Shown here: positions 20,745-31,202 of the stretch, piece by piece
Layout of the letters: the number at the start of each line of letters is the position of its first letter
Numbering within the stretch: position 1 is the stretch's first letter
Assembly (NCBI GenBank): GCA_905221605.1
Contig: CAJNDS010000091.1
Coordinates: forward strand, 844,238-908,237
Origin: Symbiodinium natans
Taxonomy: Eukaryota; Sar; Dinophyceae; Suessiales; Symbiodiniaceae
Direction: 5' to 3'
Length of the DNA: 64,000 nucleotides
The notes under the pieces: generated by a model
What the model saw: the letters and a program-made list of their open reading frames with translations, nothing else
Database searches by the model: none
Told to the model about the DNA's origin: nothing
Made by a program: the position numbers and the translations under genes

Positions 20745-20876
20745 AGAATGCTCCTCCTGCAACAGCTCTGGCGCAGACAACAATGCTTCAGCCGACATGT
20801 TGACATCTCTCGCCAACGATTTGAGCAAGATGTGGTCGGCATTGCCGTCATACAGCATCTGCAAGCCTCGGGTCAT
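20745..20876 (-). CDS. Possible short internal exon
   Basis: The minus frame MTRGLQMLYDGNADHILLKS then LARDVNMSAEALLSAPELLQ is protein-like and sits between better-supported exons of the same gene. Its ends are not resolved; the donor is probably near 20750. Confidence 0.45.
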
Positions 20877-21049
20877 ACATATAATGATTCAATTCATATT
20901 CAAACTCAGACACAAGAAACATCATACACATACAGCACTAGACAAGGTAGTGAAAGAAGTGCAGCCAAACAACCCGTCGCAGCGGCCTGCACAGATGGTT
21001 TCGCAAACTTCTCCGAGAAGATTGGCGCCGTTGTCTTGCCAGGATCTGA

Positions 21050-21658
21050 CAGCTCCATTTCCCTGCCACGAGGAAACATCCGATGAAAAGCTGTCCAATT
21101 GCCGAAAATCTCGTTGATCTCCTTGCATTGCAGCTTCCACGAGATGTAGTGGGAGATGCGACGAAGAGCCAAGAACGTCGGTACTGTCTTGCTTTTGGTG
21201 TCATCACGGATCGAGGCCGACAAGGTGTTTCTCAAGAGCCTGATATGGATGCCAGAGACAACGAACTCTAACAGCTTGTTCTGCAATGCCAAGTTCTTGG
21301 GCACGGATGTCTTGCCACAGATAGCATCCAAAGCCGTCCACTTGGCCAGAGGGTGTTGCTTGCTGAAAGCAAACTCCAAGCCGTCCAGCTGGTTTCTGCA
21401 CTCAGGTGTAAGTCGTCTGACGATTTTCAGATGACATTCAACAGTCTTGGCACTGATCGACTCCTCGGCAAAATTCACCTTGCTGAACCACTGTGCCACG
21501 TCTGCTGCTGTGGAGGGCTTGTTCTGTCTCTTCAGCGACTCCTGCACTTCGTACGTCTGCAGACACTCCTTGTAGCCGAAGATCTGGCTGTTCAATGCAT
21601 CTGCCTTCATGTCCTCCTCCAGCTGTCGTTTGGTCCTGGGTAGTCTGAGACAACACAA
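21050..21658 (-). CDS. Internal exon, unrecognised helical protein
   Basis: Long minus frame: TKRQLEEDMKADALNSQIFG, LKRQNKPSTAADVAQWFSKV, SISAKTVECHLKIVRRLTPE, LALRRISHYISWKLQCKEIN, WTAFHRMFPRGREMELSDPG. Protein-like throughout and far better than the overlapping frames. No domain recognised. It belongs with the exons at 21676-21984 and 20260-20876. Confidence 0.55.
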
Positions 21659-21675
21659 TGTCTGTCACCGACAGC

Positions 21676-21984
21676 CTACGACGAATGACAAGAAGAACGA
21701 TGCAAGAGGTTCATGGCAAGCACGGGCTTCAATTGGGTTACAGCACCTTGCCAGCCGAGAGTCTGACCAAACTCATCATCAGACACCAGCAGCTTGAAGG
21801 TGACGGCAACACTGAGACTGGCCGTCTGGAAAGCCTTGATCGTCTCGTCTTTCTTGCCCCTGCGTGCCTGTGCGAAGGCATACTGCCATGCCATGCGAAA
21901 CAGACTCTTGTCTGCCACTTCCCAATCACCAATTTCTGGCGGTTCTGACTTCGAGGTAGCACGGATCCTGAACTGACAGTGCAC
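21676..21984 (-). CDS. Internal exon, unrecognised
   Basis: The minus frame reads EIGDWEVADKSLFRMAWQYA, FAQARRGKKDETIKAFQTAS and VAVTFKLLVSDDEFGQTLGW. Compact, with charged and hydrophobic residues alternating as in a folded domain, but no family recognised. Same gene as its neighbours by strand and spacing. Confidence 0.5.
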   Translation of the reverse strand: MHCQFRIRATSKSEPPEIGDWEVADKSLFRMAWQYAFAQARRGKKDETIKAFQTASLSVAVTFKLLVSDDEFGQTLGWQGAVTQLKPVLAMNLLHRSSCHSS

Positions 21985-22257
21985 AGCCAGACACCCAACC
22001 TAGAAACAGCAGGCATAATAAAGAATTCAAACGAGAATCGTCGTAGCGTGCTTTGCCTCGCAAATCTTGCTGGGGTTCACGCCATCTGACGTGCAGAAAT
22101 GATGCCGATACATTCTGAAAACGCTTCCCAGATTGGGCCAGAGACCGTCTGACTCGAATGCCTGGAATGCGAGTTTGAAATTGGAACGAGGGCCGTAAGC
22201 AGTCTGACGTGCACATTAATGTTCATTCTGACAGCTATCCCAAACCATCCGTCTGAC

Positions 22258-22701
22258 TCAGGCCGGGGCATCCAAGCCCAGCCAATGGAGCGGCACCGTG
22301 CACGTGTAGTGGGCTTTGTTTGCCATGTCTGACTGGTACCTCTTAGTGTCAAACGCATCAATGCCACCGAAGGGCTCGGGTTGAAGGTCTGACGTTTCCA
22401 TGCTCTCCAAGTAGTCTAACAGCGGGGACAAGACTTCCTTGGCGACGAGCTTCTGGTTAGTGCTGCCAACCCCTGCACTGTCTGACATCATCTTGGCCAC
22501 ATTGGCAGCCGCACGGTCTGACAAAGATTGCCGTGCCTTTGCTGGAGCGGCGGCGGCGTCTGACGGAGCACTGGCATTCATGGACACATCGGGGCGCCCT
22601 TGCGCTGCCTTCGGGGCATTGGCAGCTGGCGGCGACGTCTTACCCTTTGCCCTCACTGCAGTAGCATTCGTCTTCGGTGTGGCCGGTTTTCGCGGTGGCA
22701 T
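22258..22701 (-). CDS. Probable first coding exon, Ala/Pro/Lys-rich N-terminus
   Basis: Starts MPPRKPATPKTNATAVRAKG, a basic low-complexity N-terminus common in dinoflagellate nuclear proteins. It continues VAKMMSDSAGVGSTNQKLVA, LSPLLDYLESMETSDLQPEP and NKAHYTCTVPLHWLGLDAPA. Upstream (22702-23257) no further exon is obvious, so I take 22701 as the translation start of the 22.7-18.8 kb gene. Seven GTCTGAC copies fall inside, coded as SD, QT or VR. Confidence 0.6.
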   Translation of the reverse strand: MPPRKPATPKTNATAVRAKGKTSPPAANAPKAAQGRPDVSMNASAPSDAAAAPAKARQSLSDRAAANVAKMMSDSAGVGSTNQKLVAKEVLSPLLDYLESMETSDLQPEPFGGIDAFDTKRYQSDMANKAHYTCTVPLHWLGLDAPA

Positions 22702-23257
22702 CTTGCAGCTGAAGCGGCTCAGCTGTTCACAGCACGCTGGGCATTCTCGAGCTTCACGATATTCGTCGTCTGACTCCGGGCTGCAGTGGAGCTTTTTGTC
22801 GTCCCTTTTTCTTGTTTCACACGAACCTTCGGACTCTTGGGTTCCAGGCGCTGAATCACCCGCATAGCTGGCAGTCTAACTATAGTAATGAGGAGCAGGC
22901 TAGCCTGGTTTGAGCCTAAGTCCTAGACATATTCAATCAATGACCCAGCAGCCGAACATGTCAGGCTCTGCAGGCTGAAGCACCCTTGCCTTGCAGTTGC
23001 TGCGCAGCACGGAACGGCAAAACCAGAGACCTCGGCCAGAAAGAGATGACATTCAGTTAAATTTGTAAATTAACAGCAGGTCCTGCAGAGATTGCCAGAC
23101 ATCGCAAGCGCGCTGAGGCCAACTTTTTTCGGCCAGGAACAAGGGAAGCCCTTCAGCCCTTGTGACTCGGACAGACACTGGTCTCTATAAAATTATGTAC
23201 ATTCAGACACCACTGCGGTTGGTGTCTGACGTGCTCCATTTCCCAGGTCGCTCCACC
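22702..23257. other. Intergenic spacer
   Basis: No protein-like ORF on either strand. Separates the probable start at 22701 from the 3' end of the next minus-strand gene at 23258, so it should contain a promoter. No recognisable promoter motif. Heptamer density is low here. Confidence 0.45.
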
Positions 23258-23539
23258 TCAGGTGTAGTCAGTGATGGCATCATGGCAGAAGACTGGCTCG
23301 AAGAAAAAGAGAAGACAGATTGAAGAGACGGTCTGGCCAAGCTGCACTGTGATCATTTCGAACATGTACTCCACATTGATTGGTTTGCCTGCTTTCTTGT
23401 TATCCCGCGATTTGTCCTTCTCCTTCGACTTCTTCGCTTTCTTGTCTGACATGAGGACCCAGGATCTCTTCTTTTGCCTCGGATGCACCACAAGGCCCAT
23501 TGGGCAAGCACTGACACGACTGACACGACTGTCTGACAT
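23258..23539 (-). CDS. Probable 3' exon, lysine-rich segment
   Basis: The minus frame reads SWVLMSDKKAKKSKEKDKSR, DNKKAGKPINVEYMFEMITV and QLGQTVSSICLLFF, ending ITDYT before a stop. The lysine-rich stretch and the following segment look real; the last ~20 codons may be intronic. No domain. It lies just below the exon at 23546-24268. Confidence 0.45.
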   Translation of the reverse strand: MSDSRVSRVSACPMGLVVHPRQKKRSWVLMSDKKAKKSKEKDKSRDNKKAGKPINVEYMFEMITVQLGQTVSSICLLFFFEPVFCHDAITDYT

Positions 23540-23545
23540 GTAATA

Positions 23546-24268
23546 TTAAATTGAAGATCCAAGTAGCAGCTTCTTACGGCACTCGCGGATCACCCACGCG
23601 CAGTTCGCTGATGCAACCATATTGGCTGCAGCGACCACGTCTGACACCAGTGACCCGAACTTCTCTGACTCATGGCAAACCATTTCGCGTGGTATAGCCA
23701 AGGCACGAGCAAGCCGAAGCACAGGTTGCAGTGTCTGACGTGATCGCTTGCATGCCTCTAACCACTCAATGCCAGCGACCCAGCCACCCAAGAGCCGGGA
23801 AGTAAGGAGATATTCTGTCTGACATTCTGTCTGACGTTCGGTGGCATTGAGGCCATCCTGTGCGGCAATGGCAGATTCGTCACCAGGTGTGAACCAGACA
23901 ATGTCTTTGAAGTGCAAGAGTTCGCGAAAATATTCCCTGTCTGACTTCCACACAGAGACCTTCACACCCAATCGCTGCAGAACCTGCTCCTCGTCTGACG
24001 ACAAGGTAACGGCAGGTGGAAGCACACAACACGACGATCTGGACAGGCTTGCCCCCGTTCTCTCTGACCACTGCAAGTCACGACGCGAGAGATCTGCCAT
24101 TTTTCTGGCATCCATCATACTCTGACCAAGCTTCAACGTCTCCTGAGCATGTTTGTCGGACTGGCCGTCGGTCATGACTTCCAGTGCCTTCCGCTTCTTT
24201 CCCTGCAGCACAGCAGTGTCATTAAAAACCATACTGTGACTCACAATGACACAGTCACTAGCTGACAC
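23546..24268 (-). CDS. Internal exon, unrecognised; possible BRCT-like tryptophan pattern
   Basis: Long minus frame: KKRKALEVMTDGQSDKHAQE, TLSSDEEQVLQRLGVKVSVW, LHFKDIVWFTPGDESAIAAQ, LLGGWVAGIEWLEACKRSRQ, SLVSDVVAAANMVASANCAW. 'GGW...GIEWLEACK' is reminiscent of the W-x-x-x-C/S of BRCT folds, but the rest does not clearly fit, so I leave it unnamed. Ten exact heptamer copies are embedded; two adjacent copies (23825, 23837) give RQTECQTEYLL. Confidence 0.5.
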   Translation of the reverse strand: MSASDCVIVSHSMVFNDTAVLQGKKRKALEVMTDGQSDKHAQETLKLGQSMMDARKMADLSRRDLQWSERTGASLSRSSCCVLPPAVTLSSDEEQVLQRLGVKVSVWKSDREYFRELLHFKDIVWFTPGDESAIAAQDGLNATERQTECQTEYLLTSRLLGGWVAGIEWLEACKRSRQTLQPVLRLARALAIPREMVCHESEKFGSLVSDVVAAANMVASANCAWVIRECRKKLLLGSSI

Positions 24269-24269
24269 A

Positions 24270-24768
24270 TCGTCCGAGCCTGCAGGTCGGCTAGGGTGTT
24301 GCAGAGTTTGTTGAACTTCGCATTCTTCTTCTCCTCACATGAAGCCGCCGTGATTGCCTCCAAGCCGGCATCCTCCAATGTTTGATCCCCTTCTGACGTG
24401 GCCTGCTGCTTGATCAATTTCTGGATCTCTTCACGTCTTACACGCAGGAATCCTTGAACGCCTTTGGCTGCTGGCTCTTTCTTTGAGTGGACTTTCCGGG
24501 GAAGGTGAGGCGTCTTGCGTTGGTTCTTCGCATTGCCATACAGCTTTCGATACTGAGCCTGGCAGCGAAGGACCATGTCTGACACCGTATAGACACACAT
24601 CCCATTGACCTGTCTGACAGGGGCGAGCTGTTCCGGGGAAGGACCGTCTAACAACACCTTCAGAAGGTCACGCAAGTGCTCGGCTTTGATGCGGCTTTTC
24701 AGCTGAAACAGCTGCATATAGCTGAAATCTTGCTCCACCTCTGACGAACTCACCCAACAGGAAAGCAT
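24270..24768 (-). CDS. hAT-transposase-like C-terminal exon
   Basis: Begins SSEVEQDFSYMQLFQLKSRI, then LRDLLKVLLDGPSPEQLAPV. The S-S-x-V-E-x-x-F-S pattern followed by a helical L-rich stretch is the hallmark of the hAT dimerisation domain near the C-terminus of hAT transposases. After it comes SDMVLRCQAQYRKLYGNAKN and a basic/acidic tail. Upstream exons at 25225-26510 and the zinc-finger exon at 29977-30831 fit a split hAT-like gene. Whether it is an active transposase, a relic or a host gene cannot be told: the catalytic D/D/E residues could not be located. Confidence 0.5.
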
Positions 24769-24774
24769 GAAAGG

Positions 24775-25220
24775 AACCTCGGCGGCACTCCAGTTCGCAA
24801 CTCAGAAGCTTCAAGTCTGACATCAGTCCAATGGCCGGCAAGCAACTATGTCTGACAAAGCCGGCAGCTTCTTGGGGCCCCAGTGTCTGAGGACCTCTCC
24901 CCAGTAGATCTCGGGGTCGGTGGACCCACGCCTGCAGGAAGAGCCAGTGACTGACTAAAACTGGAAATTAATTAAGCAAACACTCTCAGGCACTGGCCTG
25001 ACACATGCCAAGGCAGTAGGTCTGGCAACCAGCATCTCTTTGACCAGCAGGCGCACCTGTTCAGCATTCATGCGTAATATTGAACTCGTTGTGACTACAA
25101 TCACCGTGATCATCCCACCTCGACTTTGGCAATTTTGGCCAACGGGGCGAGAACTTCTGACCTGATCAATGAATCGCGACTGTAGCCTAGCGGCATCCTC
25201 TCGACAGGACTACAAGAACA
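24775..25220. other. Intron or spacer
   Basis: No clear ORF. Contains two GTCTGAC copies (about 24814 and 24850). It lies between two exons of the hAT-like gene and is most likely intron. Confidence 0.4.
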
Positions 25221-25239
25221 CAGTTCAATCATAGTAATA

Positions 25240-25443
25240 AAATTTAAAAGCTTTTGTCAGTAAAAAATAAAAGGCCAGGTGCAGGGCTTCGTCATCTCGA
25301 GAAGCCAACCAGTGACTAACATCGAACGGTTCGAAAGCTTCGCCCAGACCGGCCTCCTGCTCTGACGCAACTCCTTTCAAGAACGCATTCGAGAGGTTTG
25401 CAATGGAACCCAGGCCATCGGCAATCAGCGTCCGCAGATCCAA
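25240..25443 (-). CDS. Probable internal exon of the hAT-like gene
   Basis: The minus frame MDLRTLIADGLGSIANLSNA then FLKGVASEQEAGLGEAFEPF and DVSHWLASRDDEALHLAF is protein-like. The final codons (FKFYYYD) are probably intron. It falls between the exons at about 25700-25976 and 24270-24768. Confidence 0.5.
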
Positions 25444-25704
25444 GCCATGACCTGGGCTGTGAACGAAGTTCTGAATGACATTGATAATATTTTAATTTTA
25501 ATATAATATTATAGTTATTAATAAGCAGTGGACAGAGATTTCTAGGCAGGCCGCTATACAGCCGATACAGCAGGCGGCCTCCATGAACCACAGAGAAAGT
25601 GGTCTGACTTCCTTAAATTAAATTTATGCATCATTGCCATTTGCTCACAGACTCAGAGCGGCGGCATTCAGTCTCAGTTGCACGGCATGGCTGAGTTGCA
25701 GCTT

Positions 25705-25976
25705 AGTGTCCGAACTTCAAGGCTTTGGCCGCTATCTGACAATAACCGTGGGTGAAATTGGGATCCAGAACCAAGGGCTTGTGCTTTTTGCCATCGATTT
25801 CAAAGTGAAAAAGCCTTGCGAGATTCTCTGACAGCATCCGTGCCCTGCGAGCTGCAAAGACAATGCGGCAAAATGCTGATTTTGTCGTCTGGCGGGGTCC
25901 ACTGCCACGAGTGCCACCTTGATTGTCCAGCGGACATGAACTCCACCAGCAAGCAGAGTGAGATGATGTTGGGCCA
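25705..25976 (-). CDS. Probable internal exon, frame partly ambiguous
   Basis: The minus strand is open in two frames. One reads QTTKSAFCRIVFAARRARML then SENLARLFHFEIDGKKHKPL and VLDPNFTHGYCQIAAKALKF; the other reads WPNIISLCLLVEFMSAGQSR and stops near 25793. The first covers the whole interval. The acceptor is likely near 25976 (TGTAG) or inside the exon. No domain recognised; assigned to the hAT-like gene by position. Confidence 0.45.
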
Positions 25977-26054
25977 CGTAAACACCTACAGGGGCAATGC
26001 TCGCAAATTCAACGTGGCTGTATTATTAATATATTAAAAGTTATATTGACTCAG

Positions 26055-26510
26055 TCAGACTGTCTGACAGAGCTGCCCCACCTGCAGCAAGGCAAGCGAC
26101 CATGCACGATTCTCTTCTTCGAGACAAACCTTGCAGAGAAAACGCAGCATCTCGTCTAACCTGAGCACGATCAATCTCAGAGCCTCCAGTGTCGAGTCCC
26201 ACCTCTGACTCGCAAAAGTACACTGCATGGCAGAGATAGGAGAAAGCTCTGCCACCACACTGGGCTCGAGTCGGACCTCTTGCTTGAAAAGAGCGGCCAG
26301 TTTGGGGCTGTTCTTCAGCGCACGGGCGAGAGACCCCCTGTCGTCCGTGCCCGCAAAACGGAGGACCAATTTGTCCACGAGAAAAGCCATCTTGTCATCA
26401 CATCTGACAGTCGCCTCTAATGTACCCTGAGCGCTGTGGCTGAAGCAGCGGATGGAGGCATCGAGGCGGGGCAGGATGTCGGCCACCTCAGTCAATGAGT
26501 CAGACGACAT
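26055..26510 (-). CDS. Internal exon of the hAT-like gene
   Basis: The minus frame reads LTEVADILPRLDASIRCFSH, KMAFLVDKLVLRFAGTDDRG, LAALFKQEVRLEPSVVAELS and MQCTFASQRWDSTLEALRLI. The 'F-x-x-x-R-(W/F)-x-S-x-x-x-P/A-L' segment resembles the region of dinoflagellate hAT-like proteins before the dimerisation domain. It ends near QVGQLCQTV at a TCAGACAGTCTGAC palindrome. Low to moderate confidence in family, fair confidence it is coding. Confidence 0.5.
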   Translation of the reverse strand: MSSDSLTEVADILPRLDASIRCFSHSAQGTLEATVRCDDKMAFLVDKLVLRFAGTDDRGSLARALKNSPKLAALFKQEVRLEPSVVAELSPISAMQCTFASQRWDSTLEALRLIVLRLDEMLRFLCKVCLEEENRAWSLALLQVGQLCQTV

Positions 26511-26676
26511 TGACCCGGGTCAAAAGCTTCAATTATTATCTAAAAAAAACTAATAGGCAAGATGCCTTGGCAATTCGAGGCATCAATTGCTCGGCTGGCT
26601 CGCCATCAGCACAAAAAACCTGACTTCGCTGTCCGACAAAACACCACTGCAATCGCTGGTAAGCGAGCCAGCCAGC

Positions 26677-26804
<128 letters not shown>

Positions 26805-26894
26805 GACGGACAGACAGAGACTGTGAGAGAGGCAACTCAATGACAATGAGACTGAGACTGACAGATTCAGTGTCCGACAAGCAACACGAATGGT

Positions 26895-27000
26895 CTGACG
26901 CAGCCTCTCTCGGATCTCCTCGTCTCTGTTGGAAAAGAAGGACATGGTCTCGCCTGCCTTCTCGGCCTTCCAGACAGCAGCCTGGCAGGGCACACGGAGT
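26895..27000 (-). CDS. Short internal exon
   Basis: The minus frame reads CQAAVWKAEKAGETMSFFSN then RDEEIRERLRQT, ending near a GTCAGAC. Protein-like and helical. It lies upstream of the GA microsatellite in the presumed hAT-like gene. Borders approximate. Confidence 0.4.
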
Positions 27001-27039
27001 AATGACATAACAGTATGGGCTTGTCAGTCAGCACTTGTC

Positions 27040-27170
27040 ACACCTTCCTCCCCTCGATCGGGCGCAAGTCCACCATGCGGCGGACCACCGTCATGTCTGA
27101 CAGGCACAACTTGAACTTCACCATGTTGTACTCACCACGAACATCCTCAGAGACCACACTTCTGCTGCTG
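27040..27170 (-). CDS. Short internal exon
   Basis: The minus frame SVVSEDVRGEYNMVKFKLCL then SDMTVVRRMVDLRPIEGRKV is clearly protein-like and ends at a stop just below 27040, so a donor should lie near 27045. One heptamer codes for the SD in CLSDMTV. Part of the presumed hAT-like gene. Confidence 0.45.
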
Positions 27171-27439
27171 CATGTGTGCAATCGCACACCAAGCCACAAA
27201 AATGCTGAGGTTGGGAGTGAAAGGCTTAATAATAAGGTCTTACCGTCACCGAAACGCGACTTAACTTCCCATAACTCTGAAGTAAAGCAGCTAAGCTTTG
27301 CAACGATGGTGTGTAGTCGGGTTGGACGCAGCAACAGCTGGAGCACACAAGCGTTTTTGGGGCCCTCGACTGTTGGAATGGTAGCTGACCCCATCCACCC
27401 GCAACACAAACACGTTAAATAATGCATTTGAAATTCCGG

Positions 27440-29035
27440 CAAGGGTGACTCCGACAGGTGAGACCGTGACCCCTCCTACCCCCACAGAGCCCACCACAGA
27501 CAGCAACGGAGACCACCACGAGCGGTTTGAGCAGCTAAAAGTGCGTTTGGGACATCCCGGGAAGGGGTGCCCGAGAGGTCTGACTGTGACCCATCCAACC
27601 CACAACGGAGCCCACCATTGACACTTTCAGCGTCATTAAGTTGGGTTTATTAGTAGGGAGGCGACCCATCCAACCCCACGAACGGAGCCCGCCACAGACG
27701 CTTTCAGCAGCCACAAGTGCTTTTGGGACAGGTCTGAACACAGAACCCATCCACCCCCGAACGGACCACGCCGGAGACGCTTTCAGCCGGCAAAAATGCG
27801 TTTGGAGATAGCCCGCAAGCGGGGTGTCCGAGAGGACCCCTCCAACCCCCTAACAAGTCCGCCACAGACGCTTTCGGCAGCTAAAAGCGCGTTTGGGCAG
27901 CACGGCTGGCGAAGTGTCCGAGTGGTCTGAACACAACCCATCCACACCCCAACGGAGCACACCAGAGACGCTTTAAACAGCTAAAAGTGCGTTTGGAGAT
28001 CCCAGAAGCGGGGTGGCAGACAGGTCCAACCGTGACCCCTCCAAACCCCCAACAGAGCCCGCCACAGACGCTTTCAGCAGCTCAAAGCGCGTCTGGGCGG
28101 GCCGGCTGAAGGGGTGTCCAAGAGGTCTGAACACAACCCGTCCAACCCCCAACTGCCCCCAACGGAGCACACCAGAGACGCTATTAACAGCTAAAAGTGC
28201 GTTTGGATATCCCGGAAGCAGGGTGTCCGACAGGTCGAACCGTGACCCCTCCGACAGAGCCCGCCACAGACGCTTTCAGCAGCTGAAGGCGCGTCTGGGC
28301 AGCTCGGATGGTGGGGTGTCCGACAGGTCTGAACACGACCCATCCAACCCCGAACGAACCACGCCAGAGACGCTTTCAGCAGCTTAAAGTGCGTTTGGAG
28401 ATCCCGGAAGCGGGGCCTGAACGACAGCCCCCAACACAGCCCCCACCCATCCAACCCCCAACAAATCACACCAGAGACGCTTTCAACAGCTAAAAGTGCG
28501 TTTGGCGGCATTGGCATTGGAGATCCCGGAAGCGGGGACTCCGACAAGTCGAACCGTGACCCCTCCAACCCACCAACAGAGCCCGCCACAGAAGCTTTCA
28601 GCAGTGCTGGTCGAGGTCACAATCCGCCCAACCCCCAACAGAGCACACCAGAGACGCATTTAAAAGCTAAAAGTGCGTTTGGAGATCCCGGAAGCAGGGT
28701 GGCCGGCAGGTCGAACCGTGACCCCTCCAAACCCCCAACAGAGCCCCCCACAGACGCTTTCAGCAGCTAAAAGTGCATCTGGGCGGCTCGGCTGGTGGGG
28801 TGCCCGACAGATCTGAACACAACCCATCCAACCCCCAACGGAGCACACCAGAGACGTTATGAACAGCTTAAAGCGCGTTTGGAGATCCAGGAAGCAGGGT
28901 GTCCGACAGGTGGAATCGTGACCCCTCCAACCCCCCGACAGAACCCGCCACAGACGCTTTCAGCAGCTAAAAGCGCGTCTGGGCGGCTTAGATGGCGGGG
29001 TGTCCGACAGGTCTGGCTTTGCTTGTTGAGTGTCA
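27440..29035. repeat. Satellite: ~100 bp monomers in a ~200 bp higher-order repeat
   Basis: About 15 monomers each carry AGACGCTTTCAGCAGCTAAA. Two types alternate. Type A has GCACACCAGAGACGC, then GTGCGTTTGGAGATCCCGGAAG and CGAACCGTGACCCC. Type B has CCGCCACAGACGC, then GCGCGTCTGGGCGGCTCG and CTGAACACAACCCATCC. Starts fall near 27699, 27774, 27865, 27966, 28066, 28176, 28268, 28369, 28474, 28592, 28650, 28752, 28852 and 28951. A related single monomer sits at about 29480-29560. ORFs here are repeat translations, not genes. Confidence 0.9.
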
Positions 29036-29039
29036 GCTA

Positions 29040-29976
29040 GCGAAATCTGCTAACTACACAGCTGCTGGTACCAGCCGAAGACCCCAAACACACTTTCAGC
29101 TGCTGAACACGTCCGTGGCGTGTTCTGTGTAGGGTTGAATGGACTCAGGGTCAGACCTCTCAGACTACCACGTGCCGAGTTCTCCAAACGCATTTTTAAA
29201 TGATGAAAGCGTATCCGGTGCGCTTTGCCGCAGGTTTAAAGGGTCCAGGTCTTTACTAGTAAACAAAACCCCTGACAGCCGAGGCCCCCAAATGCATTTT
29301 CAGCTGCCCAAACTGTCTGGCGTCAGTTCCATTTGGAATTCGAAACACCAGACCCAGAAGAAGCAGATATGCCTCTGACAAGGAGTCAAGCATCAGGACT
29401 GGCTGCACCTAAGGTGTAATAGCCTGACCACAACCTCACCAATGGGCCAAGACAGACAGTAAGGGGTAGTCCGACAGGTAGTGACCCATCCAAACCCAGA
29501 AAGGAGCACGCCACAGACGCTTTCAGCAGCCAAAAGTGCGTTTGCAGATCCCAGCAAGGGGTCGGCTGGTCCGAGCAAAACTCAACAGCAGACTGCTTCA
29601 GAGCCTGGAAAAAAAGCACACCACGCACACGTCGGTGGCCAAAAATGCATTTGGGGGCCTTGCCTGTGCAACGAAAAGGTTTCACTGCTTGCCATTCAGA
29701 ACTCAAATAATTAAATGCCACTTTCGGGGCACCCTGGTGTTTCCAGTGACACAAAGAAAGTTCACAAGAGTAAACATCTATGCTTAGTTTTGAGTCTTGG
29801 AAGAACATGAAAATCAAAGTCGCGACGCCCAATGCCAGTCCCCCAGTGCTAACAAGTATGTCCTCGGCCCACCCGGTGGAGAGGACTTTGTTCTTCTTGA
29901 ACAGGATGCGATCGTCGTCATACCTGGGCAAATTGCAGCACTGGTGATTATTACTCTGGCAGGGTATGCCGTCCAA
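29040..29976. other. Spacer with decayed satellite monomers
   Basis: Contains scattered CACTTTCAGCTGC and one fuller monomer near 29480-29560, but no convincing exon on either strand. Heptamer sites are nearly absent. Probably intron of the gene containing the zinc-finger exon. Confidence 0.4.
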
Positions 29977-29989
29977 CTACAGCAGGCAA

Positions 29990-30640
29990 TGACCGTAAGT
30001 GCGACAGAAGCACAACACCTTGGCAAGGCACCCCACAATGCGCTCGTGGTCATACGCTTTGTTGTGTGCCACAGGGTAGTTGCTAGCGTCTGACCTGTTG
30101 GCAAGCTCAGCTCGTCTGACGAACTCCGCTGCCTGGGCCCCCAAGGGTGTGCGAACCACCTCTAACGCTAAACGGATCTGGGCAGCTGTGGGGCCAAAAA
30201 GGCACTCATCTGACTGGGAGTCTGCTGCAGCGGCGACGGAGTCTGACTGCCCTTGCAGAAAAGCCTTCATTGCAACCTTGTGAAAGTCGGTGTTGCTGGC
30301 GTGTCTGCCAAGGTCAATCTTTTGAAGCACTCCGTCAGCACCCTTCTTACATCGCATCCACACAGACGCACGGCAAGACACCGCCCCACGTGTCGAATCC
30401 TGTGGGCGAGTCTTACCATAGTCGCGACAATACTTGCAGCCCAGGCCCCAGAACTCGGTTTCGTCTGACTCCACCAACCAATCAAACTCCTTTAGCCACT
30501 TCCGGCGATTCTTGATGTAGAAGCAACGGTTGCAAAGTCTGACTGCCTTCTTGAGGCTACCATGTCGCTCAACGCAGCGTCGCTGGTGAGCGATGTCAGG
30601 GCTCCGAGCCCTAATTGACATTATTATTATGACGGTCTGG
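29990..30640 (-). CDS. Exon with BED/TTF-like zinc finger, N-terminal part of hAT-like gene
   Basis: The minus frame reads ERHGSLKKAVRLCNRCFYIK, WLKEFDWLVESDETEFWGLG, CKYCRDYGK, VLQKIDLGRHASNTDFHKVA and LEVVRTPLGAQAAEFVRRAE. C-x2-C in CKYC and H-x5-H in RHASNTDFH, preceded by W/F residues, make a BED/TTF-type DNA-binding zinc finger as found at the N-terminus of hAT transposases. It ends at a plausible donor (GCCAAG|GTGTTG) near 30020. Sequence above 30640 is probably intron or 5' UTR. Six heptamers are coded as SD, VR or T/S residues. Confidence 0.55.
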
Positions 30641-30834
30641 CTTACTACTTTAAACTTTGGCAAGTTCTTATGTCTGACAACTTTCTTATGCCTGACCAGT
30701 TGAGTTCCGGGAATTTTTTGAGCACAGCTGGGCAGTCTAAGTGGTTTGTGATTCAGCTCCTGGTGAGTGGGTCTGGCTGTCGAGGCTGCGCCAAAAAATA
30801 GCACAGAGTCACAAGAACACTGACTGACCACATT

Positions 30835-31200
30835 GCAAGTTCAAGAATTCAAGCGCCAAGTCTGACTGCACCAGGCCACCCGGCCACGAGGAAACGAAGA
30901 CCTGGACCTGCCCAGACAAGACAATGCTGATGTCTGATGAACTGCACATTATTATTCACATGTAAACTGATCTGTTGAACAAGCTGACTCAGGCAACGGC
31001 AGATATCACTTCTTTTGACATGTCGCGGTCTGAGAAGCCACAATTAAGGTCGGTCTCGCGCCTTTGGCACTAAGACAAAATTCCGGAGGGCAAGTCAGAC
31101 GCAGGACTGGTCCCGACAACAGCTAGCCACTTCTTATGTGATTTAATTGAATTGTCTGATTTAGTACTACAGTGTCGCCTGTCTGACATCAAGTCCTGAG
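30835..31200. other. Spacer or intron
   Basis: No protein-like frame on either strand. Two heptamer sites (about 30861 and 31183) and one reversed copy (about 31096). Could hold an intron or a gene border. Confidence 0.35.
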
Positions 31201-31202
31201 AC

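Noticed and set aside
25790..25840. Programmed frameshift or removal of 7 nt at a TCAGAG site in the 25.7-25.98 kb exon
   Set aside because: A single frame (KSAFCRIVFAARR...SENLARLF) is open through the whole site, and the methyltransferase-like exon tolerates about 20 such sites in frame.
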